Shown: piece by piece, positions 1 through 10,519 of the stretch
How positions within the stretch are numbered: position 1 is the stretch's first letter
Layout: the number at the start of each line of letters is the position of its first letter
Assembly: GCF_017874735.1 (NCBI RefSeq)
Contig: NZ_JAGGLV010000026.1
Location: 40,152-104,151, forward strand
Direction of reading: 5' to 3'
DNA from: Paenibacillus silagei
GTDB lineage: Bacteria; Bacillota; Bacilli; Paenibacillales; Paenibacillaceae
Length of the DNA: 64,000 nt
The notes under the pieces: generated by a model
What the model saw: the letters and a program-made list of their open reading frames with translations, nothing else
What the model was told of the DNA's origin: nothing
The model's database searches: none
Position numbers and translations under genes: made by a program

Positions 1-177
1 CCGCTCCTGCTCGATCAGCACAATATGATATCCGGGCTTGTCCTGACTGGGCTGGCCGCTTAATTCCTTGACAATATTGCCCATCCGGGCAGAATGGCGC
101 GCGAAGCCTATAAACAAATATGACAACAGTATAAAAAGCACAATAACCCCAACGCCGCTGACCCACTTCTTATCCAT
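1..177 (-). CDS. N-terminal part of an exported or membrane-anchored protein, possibly a sugar-binding protein (cut by window edge)
   Basis: Only the first 59 codons are in the window. The ATG at 177 follows a GAGGTGAAC ribosome site. The protein starts MDKKWVSG, followed by one hydrophobic segment at about residues 6-25 with no lipobox cysteine, so it looks like a signal anchor or signal peptide. After a short linker comes the strand-like HIVLIEQER, which resembles the first beta strand of a periplasmic-binding (LacI-type sugar-binding) fold. That assignment is an inference from a very short piece; any other anchored extracytoplasmic domain is possible. The gene runs leftwards out of the window, away from the repeat tract. 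Confidence 0.5.
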   Translation of the reverse strand, partial: MDKKWVSGVGVIVLFILLSYLFIGFARHSARMGNIVKELSGQPSQDKPGYHIVLIEQER

Positions 178-304
178 CCCGTTCACCTCAACCAACATCC
201 TACCCCGGGTTGTAACCGGTTGCAATACTTATTATGTCAAAGATAATTCATGCAGGGGGCAGTTAGGCTAATGTATTCTTCGTAAATTCGTTCGAACTAA
301 TTTA

Positions 305-498
305 GCTCACATCTGGTGATTCAGGAGCACTAATGCTCTTCATTTACTCATTTGGCTAACTTCTGGTGGATTCAGGAGCACTAATGCTCTTCATTTGCTC
401 ATTTGACTAACTTCTGCTCGATTCAGGAGCACTAATGCTCCTCATTTACTCATTTGGCTAACTTCTGGTGGATTCAGGAGCACTTGTGCTCCTCATCA
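305..498. repeat. Four tandem 51-bp repeats with an internal palindrome
   Basis: The segment ATTCAGGAGCAC begins at 319, 370, 421 and 472, a constant 51-bp period. Each unit continues with a palindromic core (AGGAGCACTAATGCTCCT in its best form) and then CATTTACTCATTTGGCTAAC. Differences between units are single substitutions, such as ttcatttactc against ttcatttgctc and the final cacttgtgctcc. The units abut with no unique spacer, so this is a tandem array and not a CRISPR. Function unknown. Confidence 0.85.
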
Positions 499-517
499 TG
501 AGCTGTTATCGCCAAGT

Positions 518-689
518 GTTGCACATTTTGCAGGATTCATATCGGATTGTAGCTTGAGAACGCCAAATGTTGCACATTTTGCAGGAATGTTACCAGTGGA
601 GCGGTCGTTGGCTGAGTTATGTTGCATTCTGGGCAGGATTTCCCGCAATTTGCTGCCTCAGAAGTACGAATGTTGTATTTAGTGCAGGA
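518..689. repeat. Second repeat family, GTTGCAYWTTKYGCAGGA, four copies at 51-52 bp spacing
   Basis: An 18-bp motif close to GTTGCATTTTGTGCAGGA lies at 518, 569, 621 and 672, so it keeps the 51-bp rhythm of the preceding array although the sequence differs. The first two copies are nearly identical and the last two have drifted. A solitary copy lies at 43590. Sequence between copies is poorly conserved. Known function: none; probably a dispersed intergenic element of this lineage. Confidence 0.75.
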
Positions 690-917
690 TTTGTCCAAGA
701 TGGCAGCCTAGATGTCTTCTTCACTCCCCCTTCCCTTCACCAACTTCCCCCCTAGTAGAAATTACTTCTGTCCCATACTTCACTTCAGCCAACTTTAGAG
801 CAGCAGCCCCCCCTTGCAGTCCCCTAAGGAGGAATCCGTTCCCCGTCCCTGCACAGCAGAAAAAGCCGTTCTAAGCATTCCTGCTTACAACAGCTCTTCC
901 TGTGATGCATCCGCCAT

Positions 918-3383
918 TCAACTGTCCTGTTCGATCAGTTGAATCCATTCATTATATTCACTCTGTAGCTTGGAATATTCCGCCTGCAAGCTGCGATGCT
1001 CCTGGGACAGCTTCTCGAGCTCTCCCTGCTGCAGCTCGAACTGGGCCTGAACCAGCCGCAGCTGGCCTTGGACCATCTCATAGCTCTCGCCGATCTCATC
1101 CAGCTGCTGCGCCGCCTCAGTACGTGAGCGGCTGACTGCTTCCGCCTGAGCCTCGGCTTCACCGGCCTCCTGCTGCCAGATCTCAATCTCCTCACGCAGC
1201 TGTGCTTCCTGCTCATTCCACTGCTGCTCGCGCTGTTGAAGCTCCTCAAATTTCTGCTTCCAGGTAGCTTCGTACTCCCGGGTCTCGCGGAGTGCTTCCT
1301 GCTGCTCCGCCGCCGCAGCGGCAGCTTCACGGCCCGCCTCATACAGCTCTTCCAGACGCCGCGCAGCTTCCTCGCCTTCGGCTTCCAGCAGTTCGTAGCG
1401 TTCCTTCAGCTGCTCCCCGTCCTGAAGAATCTCATCGTACTGGGCGATAAGTTCCTCGTAACGGCCGCGCAGCGTAGCCAGTTCCTTGCGGGCTGCTTCT
1501 GCCGCCTCCTGCTGAACAGCAAGCTCCTGCTCCGCTTCGGCACGCAGACGCGCCTCCTGATCAAGCTGCTGAACCATTCCGTCTGCCTGTCCGCGAAGAG
1601 TCTCCACTTCGCGCTGCAAGGCTGCCGACTTCTCCCCTTCTTCCAGAAGGTTCATCTCCAGCTCGCTGATGTCCTCCATATGCTTGTTCGCACGTTCCTG
1701 CCAGGATGCCGCTTCCTCTGCCGTACGGTCGAATTCGACCTGCGTCCGGCTGAGCTGATCTGCGGTCTCCCGCAGCGATGCGCGCAGTGCTGCCGCTTCT
1801 TCCTGCGTTAGCTCATAACGCTGGCGCAGCCCTTCCAGTTCATCGTTCAGCAGATTGCCAAGCTCCTTAGCAGTATGCAGCTCCTCCTGCGCTTCACTTA
1901 GCTTGCCCTCTACATCCCGAAGTTCGCTGCGGATATCCACCGCCTCGCTCTGTGTAGCCGCAACCTGATTACGCAGCTCATCCAGTTCTTCGTTCAACAG
2001 GGTGCCGAGCTCGCTCGCCGTGTGCAGTTCTTCCAGCGCAGCGCTTAGCTTGCCCTCTGCGTCCCGCAGCTCGCTGCGGAGCTCCGCCGCCTCGTTCTGT
2101 GCAGCTACAGCCTGCTTGCGCAGCCCTTCCAGCTCTTCGTTCAGCAGGGTGCCCAGCTCGTTCGCCGTGCTCAGCTCTTCCAGCGCAGCGCTTAGCTTGT
2201 CCTCTGCTTCCCGCAGCCCGCTCCGGAGCGCTTCTGCCTCGCTCTGCGAAGCCGCAGCCTGCTTGCGCACTTCCTCCAGCGCCGCACTCTGCTGCTCTCC
2301 TTGCTCAGCGGCAAGCTTCAGCTCTTCGCCAAGCTGCTCCTCCCGCTTCAGCACAGCTTCGTACTGCGCCAGCAGCGTCAGCCGCGCATCGCGTTCACCC
2401 TTAAGCCCGGCTTCCGCCGCACGCAGCCGGGACTGGAGCTGCCCGGTTCCGCCGCGCAGCTCGCCAAGCTGCTTCTCCAGCTCCTGAAGCTGCTGCTTGT
2501 GCCGGTGCTCCTGCGTCCCCTGGGACTGCCGCAGCTCCTTGTTCTTGGCCAGCTCCTTCTCAAGCGCTTCCCGCTCCCCGGTAAGCTCACTTGTGAGCGC
2601 AGCCTTGGTATCAGCCAGCTCCTTGCTTAACGTGGAGCGGATCTCCACGATCTCGCTGCCCATCGACTCCCGGGTCTCATGCAGCTCCTGCTCCAGGGCA
2701 GACAACGTCTCTGTCTTCTCGCGGATCAGTGTCTCGCGCAGCTGCTCCAATTCCTGCTGATGGGCAGCCTTCATCTCTTCCAGCTGCTGCAGCCGCATGG
2801 CTTCTGCGGCTTCCAGCTCCTGACGCGCTGCCTCGCGGCCCGCAGCCTGCTCTGCTTCATGGCCCTCGCGCAGCGCCTTCAGCTCATCCTCGCGTACCTT
2901 CAGCTCCTGCACCAGCTGCTCGCGGCCGGCGGCCGCAGCCTGCTTCTCTTCCTCCAGCAGCTGGGCATGCAGCTGCCTCTCCTGCTCCTGCTGCTCCAGA
3001 TGCCTTGAGCGTTCTTCTTCGGCAGCGGCAATCAGCCTCGCCGCCTCTTCCTTCGCAGCCGCTTCCAGCTTCTCATATTCTTCCTGCTGTTCACGCTGCG
3101 CTTCCTGAAGGCGTGACACCTCCACTCGAAGCTCGGTACGTTCACCGGTCAGCATATTCAGCTCATTCTTGAAATCCTGAACCTGGATTGCCTGCTCTGC
3201 CATATGTACAGCTGTAAGCACCGCAATCCGCGGCGTATCCAGTCTGGAATGTGATTTCGATATTGCACGCATATGCTCATCGACATGACGGGCGACCTGT
3301 TTCATATATTCTGTGCTGCTTCCTACAAGCTTGTAGGAAGTTCCGTATATCTCCACGGCGACACGGGTCCGGTCCATAGCCAC
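918..3383 (-). CDS. zapA: ZapA-like cell-division protein with a very long coiled-coil extension
   Basis: The first ~80 residues match the ZapA fold (VAVEIYGTSYKL, then a helical DTPRIAVLTAVHMAEQ segment). ZapA binds FtsZ and bundles its filaments at the division site. Ordinary ZapA is about 85-110 aa; here 821 aa are predicted, and residues ~80-820 are an almost unbroken Glu/Gln/Leu/Ala-rich coiled coil without membrane segments. Residues 397-543 are three near-identical 49-aa repeats (seven heptads each). The GTG start at 3383 has GGAGGG 8 nt upstream; an in-frame ATG two codons on is worse spaced. The gene follows pheT, where Bacillus keeps zapA, which supports the family call. It appears to have its own promoter. 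The role of the tail as a spacer or scaffold is inference. Confidence 0.8.
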   Translation of the reverse strand: MAMDRTRVAVEIYGTSYKLVGSSTEYMKQVARHVDEHMRAISKSHSRLDTPRIAVLTAVHMAEQAIQVQDFKNELNMLTGERTELRVEVSRLQEAQREQQEEYEKLEAAAKEEAARLIAAAEEERSRHLEQQEQERQLHAQLLEEEKQAAAAGREQLVQELKVREDELKALREGHEAEQAAGREAARQELEAAEAMRLQQLEEMKAAHQQELEQLRETLIREKTETLSALEQELHETRESMGSEIVEIRSTLSKELADTKAALTSELTGEREALEKELAKNKELRQSQGTQEHRHKQQLQELEKQLGELRGGTGQLQSRLRAAEAGLKGERDARLTLLAQYEAVLKREEQLGEELKLAAEQGEQQSAALEEVRKQAAASQSEAEALRSGLREAEDKLSAALEELSTANELGTLLNEELEGLRKQAVAAQNEAAELRSELRDAEGKLSAALEELHTASELGTLLNEELDELRNQVAATQSEAVDIRSELRDVEGKLSEAQEELHTAKELGNLLNDELEGLRQRYELTQEEAAALRASLRETADQLSRTQVEFDRTAEEAASWQERANKHMEDISELEMNLLEEGEKSAALQREVETLRGQADGMVQQLDQEARLRAEAEQELAVQQEAAEAARKELATLRGRYEELIAQYDEILQDGEQLKERYELLEAEGEEAARRLEELYEAGREAAAAAAEQQEALRETREYEATWKQKFEELQQREQQWNEQEAQLREEIEIWQQEAGEAEAQAEAVSRSRTEAAQQLDEIGESYEMVQGQLRLVQAQFELQQGELEKLSQEHRSLQAEYSKLQSEYNEWIQLIEQDS
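1755..2195 (-). repeat. Three in-frame 147-bp repeats inside the zapA-like gene
   Basis: Three copies of a 147-bp unit encode 49-residue blocks of the type LS-AxEELHTAxELGTLLNEELxxLR. The conserved stretch cttagcttgccctc recurs at 1897 and 2044, with its next equivalent 147 bp on at 2191. Because 49 residues is exactly seven heptads, gain or loss of a unit lengthens the coiled coil without shifting its register. The two upstream copies are the most alike, which points to recent duplication. Confidence 0.85.
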
Positions 3384-3442
3384 AGTTGTGCCCTCCTTTG
3401 TATGTGTGCGGATTCTAAGTTGGTTTCTTTGCTCTTGCTCCT

Positions 3443-3472
3443 ATTGTAGCGTGATTTCCTGACCTTTGGCAA
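3443..3472 (-). promoter_or_regulatory. Probable sigma-A promoter of the zapA-like gene
   Basis: On the minus strand TTGCCA is followed after 18 bp by TACAAT, 60 bp upstream of the GTG start and downstream of the pheT terminator. This would let the zapA-like gene be expressed apart from pheST. Confidence 0.5.
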
Positions 3473-3527
3473 AAGCACGCGTCCATTGCATTTATTTGCA
3501 TGTTCCTCCGCACTTCACAAGGGTACA

Positions 3528-3577
3528 GAAAAGCCGCAGGGAATCTCTGTTTCTAAATGGATTCGCTGCGGCTTTGC
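3528..3577 (-). terminator. Rho-independent terminator after pheT
   Basis: Read on the minus strand, AAAGCCGCAGCGAATC pairs with GATTCCCTGCGGCTTTT across a short loop and runs into T residues. It lies directly after the pheT stop codon. Confidence 0.8.
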
Positions 3578-3587
3578 ACAATTCCTG

Positions 3588-6032
<2,445 letters not shown>

Positions 6033-6168
6033 AATCGCACACTTCCTTTTTGTTTCAGATGTATTGATCTCCATGCCGGTTGTGCCTGAACGCAGAACAT
6101 GCAGGAAAAGGCAGTGCGCTCCCATGCTCACTTTAGCGTATCCTGTAATAGCAGGACCTACAGAGAAT

Positions 6169-6285
6169 ATTTGGACTTCCGGCCGCTGTTGTATTTGAAT
6201 TTCCTGATCAGAACCGCTTCACGCGGTAGAAATTCAAATACAAAGGCGGACGCTAGCGCTCCTACAGTTCCAAAATTCCCCTCCG
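6169..6285. repeat. 117-bp dispersed hairpin element, copy A (between pheS and pheT)
   Basis: The ends ATTTGGACTTCCGGCCGC and CTCCTACAGTTCCAAA are shared almost exactly with copy B at 27941-28056. The middle folds into a perfect 11-bp stem (ATTTGAATTTC with GAAATTCAAAT) topped by CCGC/GCGG. The outer arms (CCGCTGTTGT against ACAAAGGCGG) also pair. It interrupts the pheST operon, so it is transcribed with it. Confidence 0.8.
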
Positions 6286-6381
6286 GCCCTTCTATTACAG
6301 TCTTTGATTCAAAGTAAACCAGCACCTCAGTACCTTTTCATGCAATCGTCCAACACGCCCCCGCGCACATCCGCCAAATCC

Positions 6382-7416
6382 CTAAATACCCTTGAACTGC
6401 TTCACAAAGCCCATATCATTCGTGTAGAAGTAGCGGATGTCATCGATGCCGTATTTCAGCATCGCGATCCGTTCCGCACCCATGCCGAACGCGAAGCCGC
6501 TGTAAACTTCCGGATCGTATCCGCCCATCCGCAGCACATTCGGGTGCACCATACCGGCGCCGAGAATCTCCAGCCAGCCGCTCTGCTTGCAGAGACGGCA
6601 GCCGCTGCCGCCGCATTTGAAGCAGTTCACATCCACCTCAACGCTAGGCTCGGTGAACGGGAAGAAGCTGGGGCGCAGACGGATACCCGCGCTAGGTCCG
6701 AACATCTCCTTGGTGAACTGCTGCAGGGTACCCTTCAGGTCGCTCATGCGGATATTGCGGCCGATGACCAGGCCTTCAATCTGATGGAACTGGAAGGAGT
6801 GGGTCGCATCGTCATCGTCGCGGCGGAAGACTTTGCCGGGACAGATGATTTTGACCGGAGATTCCCCGTTCGCCGCCTGCATGGTACGCACCTGTACCGG
6901 CGAGGTCTGGGTACGCATCAGAATATCATCCGTGATATAGAAGGAATCCTGCATGTCCCGGGCCGGATGGTTCTTCGGCAGGTTCAGCGCCTCGAAGTTG
7001 TAATAGTCCGTCTCCACCTCCGGCCCTTCAGCGATCCGGAAGCCCATGCCGATGAAGATATCCTCGATCTCCTGGAGCACCCGGCTCAGCGGATGAATCC
7101 CGCCCTGCGGCAGGCCGCGGCCCGGCAGGGTTACATCGACCTTCTCCGCATTCAGGCGGCTCTCTGTCTCCTGCTGCTGGAACAGCTCCTGCTTGGCGCT
7201 GATCACCTCTTCAATGGCGCTGCGCACCAGATTGGCCACCTGGCCGATCACCGGACGCTCCTCCGCGCTTAATCCGCCCATACCGCGCAGAACCTCTGTC
7301 AGCTCGCCTTTTTTGCCAAGGTATTTGACGCGCAGGTCATTCAGAATCTGCGGATCGTTTACCGCCTGCAGCTTCGTCAGCGCCTCAGCCTTCAGTGCTT
7401 CCAATTTGTCTTTCAT
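6382..7416 (-). CDS. pheS: Phenylalanine--tRNA ligase alpha subunit
   Basis: 344 aa, the normal length. PheS holds the class II catalytic core that forms phenylalanyl-adenylate and transfers Phe to its tRNA. Residues 1-~85 form the coiled-coil tRNA-binding arm (MKDKLEALKAEALTKLQAV), followed by motif 2 (FRRDDDDATHSFQFHQIEG) and motif 3 (GFAFGMGAERIAMLKYGIDD). The ATG at 7416 has GAGGGGG 11 nt upstream; longer in-frame starts would fall inside the T-box leader. It is first in the pheS-pheT operon and is controlled by the T-box. Confidence 0.97.
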   Translation of the reverse strand: MKDKLEALKAEALTKLQAVNDPQILNDLRVKYLGKKGELTEVLRGMGGLSAEERPVIGQVANLVRSAIEEVISAKQELFQQQETESRLNAEKVDVTLPGRGLPQGGIHPLSRVLQEIEDIFIGMGFRIAEGPEVETDYYNFEALNLPKNHPARDMQDSFYITDDILMRTQTSPVQVRTMQAANGESPVKIICPGKVFRRDDDDATHSFQFHQIEGLVIGRNIRMSDLKGTLQQFTKEMFGPSAGIRLRPSFFPFTEPSVEVDVNCFKCGGSGCRLCKQSGWLEILGAGMVHPNVLRMGGYDPEVYSGFAFGMGAERIAMLKYGIDDIRYFYTNDMGFVKQFKGI

Positions 7417-7452
7417 GGCTTGTACTGCCCCCTCAAATCTCGTATTGTTCAA

Positions 7453-7799
7453 CAAAAAAAGGCCTTTCCTCCCGGTAAAGGGACGAAAAGACCGTGGTAC
7501 CACCCTTGTTAGAAGGCCGTACGCTTCCCTTAAGAGCACTATTCCCTCTTTCGGTGCGGCAAAGACCTGTCTCACTTTATACAGAAATAACGGTCTGCGG
7601 CCGGTCCCCCCTACTAGCGCTCTTCAAGCACATTCAGGGAACTGCTCCGGAGTGAACTTCGGCAGCTCTGCTCTCTTAGAAACGCTCTCAATCTGCGGCG
7701 CTTCCTCCCTGTAAGCCAGGCACTGCGTACTCTTCTCCATCATTGCATGTATGCGGATTATAACCTCTGCACTTCGATCCTCCACTTGGGAAGATATGC
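7453..7799 (-). promoter_or_regulatory. T-box riboswitch leader of pheST
   Basis: Read on the minus strand, the conserved T-box AGGGTGGTACCACGG lies at 7506-7492. A GC-rich hairpin follows directly (GGTCTTTT...AAAGGCC) and ends in seven T residues (7453-7493). That is the antiterminator/terminator pair. Upstream, about 290 nt can form stem I, and a TTC triplet in a GAAGTTCAC context is a candidate phenylalanine specifier codon; its exact placement needs folding. T-box leaders bind uncharged tRNA and allow read-through when Phe-tRNA is short. Confidence 0.92.
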
Positions 7800-7805
7800 C
7801 CATCT

Positions 7806-7834
7806 ATTATATGCAAAAACAGCCAGTTTGACAA
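7806..7834 (-). promoter_or_regulatory. Sigma-A promoter of the pheST T-box transcript
   Basis: TTGTCA, a 17-bp spacer and TATAAT on the minus strand. The expected start near 7799 would begin a leader of about 380 nt ahead of pheS. Confidence 0.75.
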
Positions 7835-7972
7835 GCCGCACAAATTCCGCTTATTTTTTATCTTTTTTTAAGCTCCCTTTAAGCTTCAGCGCGGTTTGAC
7901 GGCTTTTTTTTCAGCGGACATTCAGTCAATGTTGATATTTTCCCTTAAGAGATCACACAAGGAGGAAATTAC

Positions 7973-10519
7973 ATGCTTACAAGAAAAAAAGCATTTGTTC
8001 TGCTGCTGCTCAGCACATTTGCCGCAAGTCAAACCGCTGGAAGCCCGGGAACCGCGGCCTATGCCGCTTCATCCGGTTCAACGGCTGCCACAGCAGCAAG
8101 CGCGGTCACGGAAGTCTCCACACTTAACGGTCTAAGTGCGCTCAAGCTCGGCACCTCGCTTCAGGTGAAGCTGAGCCATGTAGGGATTCAGAGCCAAACC
8201 GGCGGTAATATTCTCACCTACACGCTTACCTATACCAACACTGCCGGCAGCAGCGTCAATCTGGCGGACTATTTCTCCAAAATTGTAACTGCGGGCGGCA
8301 GCATCATTAAGGGAATTCCGGTCAGCGCAGACAGTGCGGTCAAGAAAATCCCTGCTAAACAAAGCACCAGTCTTACATACTATGCGAATATTGGAACCGC
8401 CGCCTCAGTCAAAGGACTCAAAATCAACATCTACGGCTGGAATTTCAGCGCCGCTAATTATGAACAGCGTATAGGCACGTTCACGATTCCTTCCAATTAT
8501 TCTCTGTCCTCGCTTACAGGGGAGACCCGAAAGGTTGAACTCGGCGGCATTACTGCCGGCACCAAAGCCGAATCCGTGCAAATCTACAAATATAACGGTA
8601 AAGTCTATGCCAAGGTCGGGCTTAGCCTAACCAATCTGGGTACCAAAGTGCTTACAGATCCGGGCTATACCTTGTACCTGAAATCCTCGGGCGGCTCTGT
8701 CTTCACGCTTACGCTGGATGACAGCAGCTCCGAATTCAAGCTTCAGCCTCAGGAGAAGAAGACACTCTATTATATGACCGAGATCCCCTCCTACATGAAT
8801 CTCAGCAAGATGACGCTGCAGATTGCCAAGCTGGATGAAGGACTCAAGCTGTACCTGCCTGTCTCTTCCTACGCACTTCCGGCTGCGGTAACTGCAGATT
8901 TCACTGTAGCGGCGGGCTATACCAAAAAGGTCTCCATCGACAGCAATCTGGTAGACTTGCAGCTGCTGAAGGCAAGTGTGCATGCGGATAACGGGAATGG
9001 TGTCTGGAGCTATCAGCTCCGGGTGAAGAATACCGGCAGCACAGCCGTTACTTTGCCTGCTTATGAGCTTAACGTCAAGTCGGCGGAAGGCTATAGCTTC
9101 CCGGTGACGGCCACTGCCTTGAGCAGCCTGACCCTGAAGCCGCTGGAAGAAAAGCTGATTGAGCTGAGCGCCAGTGTTCCGCTGGAGCTGGCCCAGAATT
9201 CGCTGGAGCTGCGAATGATCGCTCCCGCAGCCAGCGCGGATAAAGTAACGCTGCCTGTGGCCTATTTCCGCATCCCTTATACGCCTGAGAGACAGATTCA
9301 TCTCGCCTCTGAGACCAGCGTAACCAATACCTATGGCACCTTCGCTGTCTCTCTGGACTCGCTGCTGCGTCTGCCTTGGGGCAGCGAGGATCTGGTACAG
9401 GCTGTACTAACGATACGCAATGCAACGTCCAAATCCATTACCTTACCTGCTCTTACCGGCGTACTCCTGGCGGATCAGAAGGATCTCAGTTCCTCTTCGC
9501 AGACTTATACGGACAACAGCTCTTCGGTGCTTGCCCCGGGTGCCAGCACTCAGATCACGGTTCAAGGCCATATTCCATATACCCTGGATGTCAGACAAAT
9601 CAAGCTCATCCTCCAGGAGACCAAGGGTACAGAGGTGTCGCAGTTCCTCACTCTCAGCACAAGCGACAGCACCGTTAAGAGTGTAGCTCCGGTGGCTGCA
9701 GGGGAAGCCTTCAAGATCACCGCCACGGGCAAAAAAGCCACCGTGAAGGAGCGCTCCACCCTCCTGTATACAGGAACCGGCTCGAACCTGGTGTACAGCG
9801 AAGTGGAAATGAACAGCGAAGAAGTCCGGCAGGCAGATCTGGCCCGTCTGTACGCACAGTTCAGGACTGCTGACGGGCAATATTTTGAAGCGACTGCCAA
9901 CCAGTCCGAGCTGTCGACCAGCCCTGAAGGCAAAACACTGGTTACCTTCTGGGCGAAAGTCCCGGCCACACTGGACACCGCAGGTCTTGAGCTGTATATC
10001 AGCCAGTCGATTGCGGACGGCAAGCTGACTGCCGCAGGAACGGCTGCGACGGGATACGTAAATACTGCAGCGCTGACACTGACACCGGCAGAGGTTACGC
10101 CTCTGACCAATCTGGCTTCCGTTCCACTTTTCCCTTATACACTGGCAGTTACCAGCTCTACAGGAGAACTCACCAAGGGCGCAAGCAGCATTGCTGTGAC
10201 GTTCAATTACAATCTCAATCAGGATACTACCTACCAGACAGGTGCTTACCAGCATAAGCTCATCCTTCAGGTTATCGATCCTTATGGACAGTCTCACGAG
10301 AAAGCACTGACACTTGGCACCGACTTGACCCTGGGAACAAACAACTCTTATTCTACGACCCTTACCAGCGCCCTGTTCAAAAATCTGAGCTCCGGCACCT
10401 ACGCCCTTAAATTCTACGATGAATTCCAGGGAGTACGGACAGAGCTCGCCAGCCAGGCCTATTCCCTTGAGGTTACCGCCAAAGCAACCACCTCTTCCCC
10501 CGAAGGAGCTGCACAATGA
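7973..10519 (+). CDS. Large secreted protein of unknown function, first gene of an ABC-export operon
   Basis: 848 aa starting MLTRKKAFVLLLLSTFAA with a likely signal-peptidase cut after AYA (residue 31). The mature protein has no cysteine, no LPXTG motif, no S-layer-homology repeat and no transmembrane segment. It is Ser/Thr-rich and beta-strand-rich, with at least four segments of the pattern LxVxNxGSxxVTLPxYxLxV, suggesting serial immunoglobulin-like domains. AGGAGG precedes the ATG. Its stop overlaps the adaptor gene by 4 bp, so it is co-translated with a MacAB-like transporter. It may be an extracellular partner of, or wall spacer for, that transporter; its own signal peptide argues against it being the cargo. 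No family name can be given from sequence alone. Confidence 0.75.
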   Translation: MLTRKKAFVLLLLSTFAASQTAGSPGTAAYAASSGSTAATAASAVTEVSTLNGLSALKLGTSLQVKLSHVGIQSQTGGNILTYTLTYTNTAGSSVNLADYFSKIVTAGGSIIKGIPVSADSAVKKIPAKQSTSLTYYANIGTAASVKGLKINIYGWNFSAANYEQRIGTFTIPSNYSLSSLTGETRKVELGGITAGTKAESVQIYKYNGKVYAKVGLSLTNLGTKVLTDPGYTLYLKSSGGSVFTLTLDDSSSEFKLQPQEKKTLYYMTEIPSYMNLSKMTLQIAKLDEGLKLYLPVSSYALPAAVTADFTVAAGYTKKVSIDSNLVDLQLLKASVHADNGNGVWSYQLRVKNTGSTAVTLPAYELNVKSAEGYSFPVTATALSSLTLKPLEEKLIELSASVPLELAQNSLELRMIAPAASADKVTLPVAYFRIPYTPERQIHLASETSVTNTYGTFAVSLDSLLRLPWGSEDLVQAVLTIRNATSKSITLPALTGVLLADQKDLSSSSQTYTDNSSSVLAPGASTQITVQGHIPYTLDVRQIKLILQETKGTEVSQFLTLSTSDSTVKSVAPVAAGEAFKITATGKKATVKERSTLLYTGTGSNLVYSEVEMNSEEVRQADLARLYAQFRTADGQYFEATANQSELSTSPEGKTLVTFWAKVPATLDTAGLELYISQSIADGKLTAAGTAATGYVNTAALTLTPAEVTPLTNLASVPLFPYTLAVTSSTGELTKGASSIAVTFNYNLNQDTTYQTGAYQHKLILQVIDPYGQSHEKALTLGTDLTLGTNNSYSTTLTSALFKNLSSGTYALKFYDEFQGVRTELASQAYSLEVTAKATTSSPEGAAQ

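Larger units (their letters stand above)
178..917. other. Gene-free tract of 740 bp holding periodic repeats
   Basis: No convincing gene is seen between the partial gene at the left edge and the zapA-like gene. Most of the first 500 bases is made of repeats with a 51-bp period, listed separately. The remainder (about 700-917) is C-rich on this strand without a clear hairpin terminator. Short open frames here have no good ribosome site and are built from the repeats. Confidence 0.7.

Noticed and set aside
305..689. CRISPR-like periodic array
   Set aside because: Units are contiguous 51-bp repeats without unique spacers, and no cas genes lie nearby.
567..755. 62-codon plus-strand frame
   Set aside because: It is composed of the GTTGCA repeats, has no ribosome site, and its peptide shows no plausible composition.
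1236..3172. Long plus-strand frames opposite the zapA-like gene
   Set aside because: They are reverse-complement shadows of the Glu/Gln/Leu-rich coiled coil and yield Ser/Pro/Leu-rich nonsense.
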